Below are positions 1 to 5,546 of a DNA stretch of 9,024 nt, one piece after another. The stretch is from JANYJJ01 sp043749975 (GTDB lineage Bacteria; Pseudomonadota; Gammaproteobacteria; Burkholderiales; Burkholderiaceae_C). Every line of letters begins with the position of its first letter. The stretch's first letter is position 1. The stretch covers positions 1 through 9,024 of the forward strand of contig JAYVCL010000399.1 in assembly GCA_043749975.1 (NCBI GenBank), given 5' to 3'. A program made the translations under genes and the position numbers. The notes under the pieces were generated by a model. It ran no database searches. It saw nothing but the letters and a program-made list of their open reading frames with translations, and was not told the origin of the DNA.

Positions 1-1135
1 CCATGCCGGCCTTGCGCAGCGCCTTCTCGAACACGCGCGCCTGGTGGTTGGCGCGGTACAGCACGGCGAAGTCTTTCAGCTCGACTTGCACGCCGTCTGC
101 CGATGCTACCCCGCCAGCGGCCCGCAAGGCTTGAATGCGCGCCACGGTGCGCTCGGCCTCGTGTTCTTCGCCGTCGCACTCGACCACGCGCACCGGCTCG
201 CCATCACCGAAAGCACTCCAGAGTTTTTTCTCGAACAGCTTCGGGTTGTGCGCGATCACGTTGTTGGCCGCGCGCAGGATGTTGCCGGTGGAACGGTAGT
301 TCTGCTCCAGCGCAATCACCTTCAGGTTCGGGTAGTCCTGCGGCAGCCGCTTCAGGTTGAGGGTCGTGGCACCGCGCCAGCCGTAGATGCTCTGGTCGTC
401 GTCACCGACCGCCGTGAACAGGGCGCGCTCGCCGACGATGGACTTCAGCAACTCGTACTGGATCGCGTTGGTGTCCTGGTACTCGTCGACCAGCACATAG
501 CGCAGAGTGTTTTCCCACTTGGCGCGCACCGCCTCGTCGCGCAGCAGCAGCTTGTGCGGCAGCGCGATCAGGTCGTCGAAATCGACCGCCTGGTAAGCCG
601 CCAGCCGCTCCTCGTAGCGCTGCATCACGCGGGCCGCCACGCGTTCGTCGTCGTTGCCTGACGACTGCGCCGCCGCTTCGGCCTGCGCGCTGTTCAGGCC
701 CTGGTTCTTCCACCCGCTGATGGCCCATTGCCAGCGGCGCGCCAGCGCGTTGTCGGTCGAGGCACCGGCGTCTTTGAGGAGCGACAGCACATCGTCGCTG
801 TCGAGGATGCTGAACTTCTGTTTCAAGCCCAGCGCCTCGCCATCGGCCCGCAAAATGCGCACCCCCAGCGAGTGAAAGGTGCTGACCGCCAAATGCTTGG
901 CGGCGCGCGGGCCGATCAACTCCCTGGCGCGCTCGCGCATTTCCTGCGCCGCCTTGTTGGTGAAGGTGATGGCCGCGACTTGCGCCGGCTCGTAGCCCGC
1001 CTGCAGCAGCCGCGCGATCTTGTGCACGATCACCCGTGTCTTGCCCGAGCCGGCACCCGCCAGAACCAGGCAGGGGCTGCCGAGGTGATGAACCGCTTCG
1101 AGCTGGGCAGGGTTCAGGGTGGGCGGTGTGGACAC
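1..1135 (-). CDS. rep: Rep/UvrD-family ATP-dependent DNA helicase, N-terminal part (runs off left edge)
   Basis: This is a superfamily 1A 3'-5' DNA helicase, an ATP-driven motor used in replication restart and repair. 378 codons are visible and the C-terminal part lies outside the window. Motifs appear in the family order: LNPAQLEAV (Q-motif, residues 7-15), Walker A AGAGSGKT (26-33), motif Ia ITFTNKAAQEMRER (56-69), Walker B VDEYQD (216-221), motif III VGDDDQSIYGWRGA (243-256) and motif IV LEQNYRST (276-283). The start is taken as GTG at 1135, because it lies six codons before the Q-motif and no ATG or GTG is available just upstream in frame; no strong Shine-Dalgarno is seen. The sequence resembles Rep more than UvrD, but that split is by recognition only. 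A long open frame overlapping it on the same strand (402-1493) is an out-of-frame shadow. Confidence 0.93.
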   Translation of the reverse strand, partial: MSTPPTLNPAQLEAVHHLGSPCLVLAGAGSGKTRVIVHKIARLLQAGYEPAQVAAITFTNKAAQEMRERARELIGPRAAKHLAVSTFHSLGVRILRADGEALGLKQKFSILDSDDVLSLLKDAGASTDNALARRWQWAISGWKNQGLNSAQAEAAAQSSGNDDERVAARVMQRYEERLAAYQAVDFDDLIALPHKLLLRDEAVRAKWENTLRYVLVDEYQDTNAIQYELLKSIVGERALFTAVGDDDQSIYGWRGATTLNLKRLPQDYPNLKVIALEQNYRSTGNILRAANNVIAHNPKLFEKKLWSAFGDGEPVRVVECDGEEHEAERTVARIQALRAAGGVASADGVQVELKDFAVLYRANHQARVFEKALRKAGM

Positions 1136-1266
1136 GGGGCAGACGGCTTGAGCACGCGGTGGCGTGCGCGTGATGATAGCGACGCGATTGCCTCTCAGCC
1201 TCTCGCTTCAACCAGCCGAAAGCGGCCGGAAGACAGCGTCGAATCGGCCCGGAGTTGTGTGCAAAT

Positions 1267-1293
1267 GTCACAAGAGCGTGACGCGCGGGTGAC
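1267..1293. promoter_or_regulatory. Possible operator: GTCAC-N6-GTGAC inverted repeat plus a third GTGAC
   Basis: Perfect 5-base arms GTCAC (1267-1271) and GTGAC (1278-1282) are separated by 6 bases. A direct copy GTGACG begins at 1289, 11 bases after the GTGACG at 1278. Such spacing suits a dimeric regulator binding one helical turn apart. It sits in the gap between divergent genes. No regulator family is identified, and short repeats can arise by chance. Confidence 0.25.
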
Positions 1294-1456
1294 GTTTGCG
1301 AGATTGATGGTGCATTGCAGCGCCGTCTTGGCAAATACCGACGAGGCAGGCCGTCGCAGCCGCAGGCGAAGCGCAAATACTCTGCTTCATGAACACCTCT
1401 GCAGGACCCCTCGCGCATCGGCAGCAAGCGCTTTTGGCCGGCCTGCATCCACAGAC

Positions 1457-1460
1457 GGAG
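1457..1460 (+). promoter_or_regulatory. Ribosome binding site that sets the start of the 91-residue protein
   Basis: GGAG lies 6 bases before the ATG at 1467. The alternative in-frame ATG at 1389 has no comparable motif, which favours the shorter protein. Confidence 0.6.
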
Positions 1461-1466
1461 CCCACC

Positions 1467-1742
1467 ATGGTGACCCTTCAAAGCCTGACGCAAAACTTTT
1501 CTTCATCGCTCGGTTTTCGCGCCTCTGCCCCCGACGTGAACCGACTTCGAGACCTGTGCCTGGAGTTGCTGGCCGACGTGCCCGCCGCGCGCCGCAAGGC
1601 CCTGCTCCAGCGGCTCGAAAAAATGCGCCGCGCCGACGACATCTGGCATGTGCGCAGCGCCTTGTTCGAGGCGATTTCCCTGACCCACGGCGAACAGGTG
1701 GCCCGCGACCGCCTGGCCGTGCTGGACGACAGGCTGCGCTGA
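1467..1742 (+). CDS. Small conserved-looking protein of unknown function (91 aa)
   Basis: I do not recognise a named family. The 91-residue product is soluble, charged and probably mostly helical, with no signal peptide or membrane segment. Arg/Leu-rich amphipathic stretches run through the middle (around RKALLQRLEKMRRADDIW) and the end (around RDRLAVLDDRLR). Strong G/C at third codon positions, like the neighbouring genes, supports real coding. An in-frame ATG at 1389 would add 26 residues, but that extension looks like low-quality coding and lacks a ribosome binding site. The gene is convergent with sppA, with 29 bases between the two stop codons. A small DNA- or protein-binding role is possible but not shown. 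Confidence 0.72.
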   Translation: MVTLQSLTQNFSSSLGFRASAPDVNRLRDLCLELLADVPAARRKALLQRLEKMRRADDIWHVRSALFEAISLTHGEQVARDRLAVLDDRLR

Positions 1743-1747
1743 GGGGC

Positions 1748-1781
1748 TGAACCTATTTCTGCGCCGGCCGATCAAGGTTCA
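1748..1781. terminator. Weak inverted repeat between convergent genes; possible bidirectional terminator
   Basis: TGAACC (1748-1753) pairs with GGTTCA (1776-1781) around a 22-base loop that contains GCCGGC. The position between two convergent stop codons suits a shared terminator. The stem is short and no clean T-tract follows on either strand. Confidence 0.2.
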
Positions 1782-3640
1782 CCGCACAGGCAGTGCGTGA
1801 TCGCCATGAACGGCTTGCGGCGGTCGGCCACCTCGGCCAGCCAGCCCAGGGCGTGCTGAACGTCGCGCATCACGGCGGCAGGCACGCCAGCCGAGGCCCA
1901 GCCGGCATCGATCTGGCTCGCCCATTGACGCACCAGAGCGCTGGCCGCAGGGCCGCCGAACAGGTCCAGCAGACGTTCGATGCGGCCGGGTGCGCGCTCC
2001 ATGTAGGCGACCCGGTAGCCGTCTTCCAGGCGGGCCCGGGTGGCAGCCGCTTTCAGCGCATCGGGGTAGCTGCCCAGGCGGTCGACCAGGCCACGCTCGC
2101 GCGCCTGCGCCCCGGTCCAGACGCGGCCCTGGCCGACCTCGTTGATTTTCTCGGGCGTGGTCTTGCGGGCCAGCGCGGCCTTGGCGATGAAATCGGCATA
2201 GACGTGGTTGATGCTGGCCTGAATCAGCTCGGCAAAGCGCGCATCCAGCGGCAACCGCGGGTCACCCGCGCCGCCCAGCCAGGTGGTCGTCACGCCCCCG
2301 GTGTGCACGCCCAGCTTGTCCAGCGCCTTGTTGCCGGTGGGCAAAATGGCGAAGACACCGATCGACCCGGTGATGCTGGCCGCGTCGGCAATCACCTCGT
2401 CCGACGCCATCGACATCCAGTAGCCGCCCGAGGCGGCCACGTCGCCCATCGACACCACCACCGGCTTGCCGCCCGCCCGCGTGAGTTCGAGTTCGCGGCG
2501 CACCAGTTCCGACCCGAAGGCGCTGCCGCCAGGGGAATTGACGCGCAGCACCACGGCCTTGATCTTGTCGTCGTCGCGCGCCTTGCGGATCAGCTCGGCG
2601 GTCGATCGGCCGCCCACCGAACCGGCCGGTGCGATGCCGTCCACGATCTCGCCTTCGGCCACCACCACGGCCACCGCGTCGCCGGTGGTTTGCGCTTTCA
2701 GGCGCGCTGAATATTGGCTGAAAGACACTTGGCGGAAGCTCTTGCTTTCGTCGTCCCTGGCACCGCGCTCGATCATCGTCTGACGCAGCTCGTCGCGTGT
2801 TTTCAGCGCGTCGACCAGCTTCATCGTCAGCGCCAGCCTGGCCGTGTCGCCCCCGGCTGCGGCAAAGCGTTGCGGCAGTTCGGCGATGCCCTGGGCGATG
2901 CTGCCGGCGGGCAGCTTGCGTGTCTGCTCGACGCCGGCGGTGTAAGTGGCCCAGAGCCCGTTGTAGAGCAGGCCGTCGGCCTCGAGCGATTCTTTCGACG
3001 GCGCATTGGCGAAGTACGGCTCACCGAAGGTTTTGTACTTGCCGACGCGGATCACGTTGGCGCTCAGGCCCAGCTTGTCGAACGCATCGCGGTAGTAGTT
3101 GCGATAGTGCCCGTACCCGTCGAGGTAGACCATGCCCATCGGGTGCAGCAGCACTTCGGTGGCCTGCGCCGCCAGGTAGTACTGGCGCTGGTCGTAGCTG
3201 GAACCCCAGGCGATGACGGGCTTGCCGCTAGCCTTGAAGCGCTGCAGCGCAGCGGCCACTTCGCGCAGCGTGGCCAGGCCGCTGCCGGAGAAGTCGTCGA
3301 GCGCCAGCACCAGGCTGGTGATCTTCGGGTCTTTGGCGGCAGCGTCGAGCGCGCTGAGCACATCGCGCAACTGCGTCTTGTTTTGCATGTTGCCGCTGGC
3401 CCGTCCGAGTGCGGTGTCGCGCAGCGTGCTGGAGCGCTGCTCGACGATGGGGCCCGACAGGTCCAGCACCAGCGCCGTCTTGTCGGCCAGCGCCTTGGGG
3501 CCGCTGTGCGTGACCGCCCAGACGATGACCAGCACGATCAACAGGAAGACCAGGTTCAGCAGCACACGGCGGCTGGCGTCCAGCAGCCACCAGATCGAAG
3601 CAAAGAATCGGCGCAAGGGGGCGAGGCGGGAAGTGGCCAT
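1772..3640 (-). CDS. sppA: Signal peptide peptidase SppA, 67K type (622 aa)
   Basis: SppA is an inner-membrane serine protease, peptidase family S49, that degrades signal peptides left after secretion. The length matches the long E. coli type (about 618 residues), with two tandem S49-like domains. A single membrane segment lies at about residues 27-44, following a basic N-terminus. The N-terminal domain carries the general-base lysine in VGKYKTFGEP (K203 by comparison with E. coli K209). The C-terminal domain carries NSPGGS (368-373) and the nucleophile in MGDVAASGGYW (S404, matching E. coli S409), followed by the SITGSIGVF segment. Both catalytic residues are therefore intact. The ATG at 3640 is supported by GGAG 5 bases upstream. 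The gene is divergent from the permease gene and convergent with the small 91-residue gene. Confidence 0.96.
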   Translation of the reverse strand: MATSRLAPLRRFFASIWWLLDASRRVLLNLVFLLIVLVIVWAVTHSGPKALADKTALVLDLSGPIVEQRSSTLRDTALGRASGNMQNKTQLRDVLSALDAAAKDPKITSLVLALDDFSGSGLATLREVAAALQRFKASGKPVIAWGSSYDQRQYYLAAQATEVLLHPMGMVYLDGYGHYRNYYRDAFDKLGLSANVIRVGKYKTFGEPYFANAPSKESLEADGLLYNGLWATYTAGVEQTRKLPAGSIAQGIAELPQRFAAAGGDTARLALTMKLVDALKTRDELRQTMIERGARDDESKSFRQVSFSQYSARLKAQTTGDAVAVVVAEGEIVDGIAPAGSVGGRSTAELIRKARDDDKIKAVVLRVNSPGGSAFGSELVRRELELTRAGGKPVVVSMGDVAASGGYWMSMASDEVIADAASITGSIGVFAILPTGNKALDKLGVHTGGVTTTWLGGAGDPRLPLDARFAELIQASINHVYADFIAKAALARKTTPEKINEVGQGRVWTGAQARERGLVDRLGSYPDALKAAATRARLEDGYRVAYMERAPGRIERLLDLFGGPAASALVRQWASQIDAGWASAGVPAAVMRDVQHALGWLAEVADRRKPFMAITHCLCGEP

Positions 3641-3645
3641 GCGGG

Positions 3646-3649
3646 CTCC
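3646..3649 (-). promoter_or_regulatory. Ribosome binding site of sppA
   Basis: Read on the minus strand, GGAG lies 5 bases before the ATG at 3640, which supports the chosen start just ahead of the basic and hydrophobic N-terminus. Confidence 0.55.
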
Positions 3650-3730
3650 AGGACAACTTGAACACCGGTCAGCTTACCGCGCGGGTCAGCGGCGTCGTGT
3701 GGCCTGAGGGTTGAGATACTCGCGGTCTGC

Positions 3731-4762
3731 ATGCAAGCCGTCTTGTCCGTCACCGTTCCGTTCTTCGCCCTGGTGCTGTGCGGCTATCTGGCGGCACGCC
3801 AGCGCGTGTTGCCCGAAGCCGCCATCCCCGGGCTCAACATCTACGTGCTGTTTTTTGCGCTGCCCTGCCTGTTGTTTCGCTTCGGCTCCAGCATGCCGTT
3901 CGCACAGTTGATCGACCCGGTGCTGGTGGCCATCTATGCGGTGTGCGCCTTGCTGATGGTGTTCTTCACGGTCGCGGCCAGCTTGCGGCAGGTTGAAGCC
4001 GGCACGGGCACGGGCATGGACATGAACAACGCCGCCTTCGGCATGGACATGAACAACGTCGCCTTCGGCGCGTTGGTCGCGGCTTTTCCGAACACCGGCT
4101 TCATGGGCGTGCCGCTGTTGGTCGCGTTGCTGGGCGAACGCGCCGCCGGGCCGGTGATCGGCACGGTGCTGATCGACTTGATCCTGACCAGCACCTTGTG
4201 CATCGCGCTGGCGCAATCACAGCAGCACCTCGGGGTCGACGAAGGCGGGCAGGCGTCGATGGGTGCAGCGGCGCTGCGTTCGCTGCGCGGCGCGCTCACC
4301 AACCCGCTGCCGTGGGCGATCGCCCTGGGGGCGCTGGCGGCCAGCCTGAACTTGCGCTTGCCCGGCCCGCTGGCGCAGATCGTTAAGATGCTGGCCGACT
4401 CGGCCAGCCCGGTGGCGCTGTTCACCATCGGCTCGGTGCTGTGGCGCGGCGGCCAGCATTCGCACACCCGCACGCCGGTGCGGCAGTTTTTGCCCTTGGC
4501 CCTGGTCAAGCTGCTGCTCCACCCGCTGCTGGTGCTCAGCGTGGGGCTGCTGGCGCACGCACTGGGTGCGCCGGTGCCGGCCTTCGGGCTGACCGTGCTG
4601 GTGCTGGCGGCTGCGCTGCCCAGTGCCAGCAGTGTCTCGCTGCTGGCCGAGCGCTACGGTGCCGACAACGGGCGCGTGGCCCGCATCATCATCGCCAGCA
4701 CCGTGCTTGCCTTCGTGAGCTTCTCGGTGCTGGCCTGGGCGCTGGACGCCGGCCCGAAATGA
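3731..4762 (+). CDS. AEC-family transporter (auxin efflux carrier-like permease), 343 aa
   Basis: This is an integral inner-membrane permease of the AEC family. Bacterial members include malonate and other organic-acid carriers; the substrate here cannot be read from sequence. Hydrophobic segments are spread along the chain, for example residues 3-20, 35-50, 62-83, 113-135, 140-160, 192-206, 225-237, 253-277, 283-298 and 317-337. The family-typical AFPNTGFMGVPLL (118-130) and NPLPWAIALG (191-200) are present. The ATG at 3731 is the first usable start and places a membrane helix at the N-terminus, but no Shine-Dalgarno precedes it. The odd part is residues 95-112, two near-identical copies of GMDMNN(A/V)AF that look like a recent in-frame duplication in the loop after the third hydrophobic segment. 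The protein is a little longer than the usual ~310-320 residues. Confidence 0.9.
   Translation: MQAVLSVTVPFFALVLCGYLAARQRVLPEAAIPGLNIYVLFFALPCLLFRFGSSMPFAQLIDPVLVAIYAVCALLMVFFTVAASLRQVEAGTGTGMDMNNAAFGMDMNNVAFGALVAAFPNTGFMGVPLLVALLGERAAGPVIGTVLIDLILTSTLCIALAQSQQHLGVDEGGQASMGAAALRSLRGALTNPLPWAIALGALAASLNLRLPGPLAQIVKMLADSASPVALFTIGSVLWRGGQHSHTRTPVRQFLPLALVKLLLHPLLVLSVGLLAHALGAPVPAFGLTVLVLAAALPSASSVSLLAERYGADNGRVARIIIASTVLAFVSFSVLAWALDAGPK
4013..4066 (+). repeat. 27-base tandem duplication inside the permease gene
   Basis: Two head-to-tail 27-base units (4013-4039 and 4040-4066) differ at a single base, GCC versus GTC, giving one Ala/Val change. They are preceded by a short GGCACG-GGCACG-GGC repeat at 4001-4015 encoding GTGTG. 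The duplication keeps the reading frame and adds 9 residues. Confidence 0.9.
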
Positions 4763-4851
4763 GTGGGCGCTGCGCACAAGGGCCACCGCGCTGGCGCAAC
4801 CGCGCAAGACCCCGGTGCATCCCGACGACGTGAAACAGAAACGCGCGGGAT

Positions 4852-4875
4852 GCCCGACGGGCGATAGAGTCGGGC
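4852..4875 (+). terminator. Inverted repeat between the permease and lipoprotein genes; possible terminator
   Basis: GCCCGAC (4852-4858) and GTCGGGC (4869-4875) form a perfect 7-base stem with a 10-base loop, followed by CTGTTTTCG. It could end permease transcription or lie in the leader of the lipoprotein mRNA, 12 bases before its ribosome binding site. The T-run is short, so its role is uncertain. Confidence 0.35.
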
Positions 4876-4886
4876 CTGTTTTCGAC

Positions 4887-4892
4887 AGGAGG
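4887..4892 (+). promoter_or_regulatory. Strong Shine-Dalgarno that fixes a GTG start
   Basis: AGGAGG lies 5 bases before the GTG at 4898. This near-perfect ribosome binding site supports GTG as the start of the lipoprotein gene. Confidence 0.8.
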
Positions 4893-4897
4893 CGAAG

Positions 4898-5401
4898 GTG
4901 CTGAAACGACTTGGCGTGGTGATGCTTTTGGTTGCGGGTATGACGGCGTGGCTGCCCGGTTGCGACCCGAAAAATATCGCGGAGCTTGAAGAAGGCGTGG
5001 CCACCGAGGCCGATGTGCGCGCCAAGTTCGGCGAGCCGGTGGCCGTCTACACCGAAGCCAACGGCTCGCGCACCTTCGAGTACCCGCGCCAGCCCGAAGG
5101 CCAGCGCAACTACATGATCAGCATCGGCAGCGACGGCAAGATGACGGCGCTGCGCCAGGTGCTCACGCTGGAGACCTTCGCCGTGGTGACGCCGGGCCTG
5201 GACAAGTCGCAGGTGCGCCGCCTGCTGGGCCGCCCCGGCAAGACACAGACGTTTGCGCTGAAGCAGGAAGAAATCTGGGACTGGCGCTTTCTGGATCGCG
5301 CGCAGGGGAAGCTGTTTTCCGTGACCTTCGACAAAGACGGCATCGTCACCGGCAGCGCGTCGATGCTGGATCCGCGCGAGAACCTGATGGGTGGAAAGTA
5401 G
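4898..5401 (+). CDS. Lipoprotein with two SmpA/OmlA (BamE-like) repeats, 167 aa
   Basis: This is a small exported lipoprotein. The N-terminus is a short basic start (residues 1-4), a hydrophobic core (6-18) and the lipobox LPGC with Cys22 as the lipid-anchor residue. The mature part has two copies of the SmpA/OmlA pattern, a helix-turn of the type 'ATEADVRAKFGEP' followed by an aromatic strand region: copy 1 about residues 27-86 and copy 2 about 93-150, with LDKSQVRRLLGRPGKT and IWDWRF. BamE itself, part of the outer-membrane beta-barrel assembly machine, has only one such domain, so this is a BamE-like paralogue and not bamE. Residue +2 after Cys is Asp, which in E. coli retains lipoproteins in the inner membrane. 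GTG start with a strong Shine-Dalgarno. No obvious operon partner; hsdM follows after 145 bases. Confidence 0.85.
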   Translation: MLKRLGVVMLLVAGMTAWLPGCDPKNIAELEEGVATEADVRAKFGEPVAVYTEANGSRTFEYPRQPEGQRNYMISIGSDGKMTALRQVLTLETFAVVTPGLDKSQVRRLLGRPGKTQTFALKQEEIWDWRFLDRAQGKLFSVTFDKDGIVTGSASMLDPRENLMGGK

Positions 5402-5417
5402 CGACTGGCGCAGAGGG

Positions 5418-5452
5418 GGCTGGCGCTGCGTCTGAGCGCGAGCCAGTTTCTT
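5418..5452 (+). terminator. Probable intrinsic terminator after the lipoprotein gene
   Basis: The arms GGCTGGCGC (5418-5426) and GCGCGAGCC (5436-5444) form a 9-base stem with one central mismatch and a 9-base loop, followed by AGTTTCTT. It starts 16 bases past the stop codon at 5401. A competing outer pairing, ACTGGC (5404-5409) with GCCAGT (5442-5447), is also possible. The T-tract is imperfect. Confidence 0.45.
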
Positions 5453-5470
5453 GCCTCGACCGCCTCACTG

Positions 5471-5499
5471 TGAAGATGCGCCACGCCCGAAGCCACAAT
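5471..5499 (+). promoter_or_regulatory. Candidate promoter for the hsdMS genes
   Basis: CACAAT (5494-5499) matches the -10 consensus at 4 of 6 positions and lies 47 bases before the hsdM ATG. The hexamer 17 bases upstream, TGAAGA (5471-5476), is only a weak -35. It is the best candidate in the gap between the preceding terminator hairpin and hsdM. Confidence 0.25.
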
Positions 5500-5546
5500 C
5501 TCCCCACACCAGCCCCGCTGGCCTGACGTGCGCTGCCTTCTGACCC

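Larger units (their letters stand above)
1136..1466. other. Intergenic region between divergent helicase and small-protein genes
   Basis: About 330 bases lie between the helicase start (minus) and the small-protein start (plus), so promoters for both should be here. I see no convincing gene. The reading frame of the small protein is open upstream to an ATG at 1389, but that ATG has no ribosome binding site. Notable content is an inverted repeat GTCAC-N6-GTGAC at 1267-1282 with a further GTGAC at 1289-1293, and a TGCATTGCA element at 1311-1319. A TTGGCA at 1328-1333 resembles a -35 box but has no good -10 at the right distance. Confidence 0.6.

Noticed and set aside
1389..1466. Longer start for the small protein at ATG 1389
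   Set aside because: No ribosome binding site, and the extra 26 residues look non-coding; ATG 1467 has GGAG at good spacing.
1268..1468. 66-codon minus-strand frame upstream of the helicase
   Set aside because: It is Cys/Arg-rich with no domain and no convincing ribosome binding site, and it covers the presumed promoter region.
402..1493. 363-codon minus-strand frame overlapping the helicase
   Set aside because: It is the helicase strand read in another frame. The frame with GTG at 1135 has all helicase motifs, so this is a shadow.
1793..3661. Two long plus-strand frames (1793-2710 and 2714-3661) opposite sppA
   Set aside because: They are antisense shadows of SppA, whose full set of catalytic motifs is on the minus strand.
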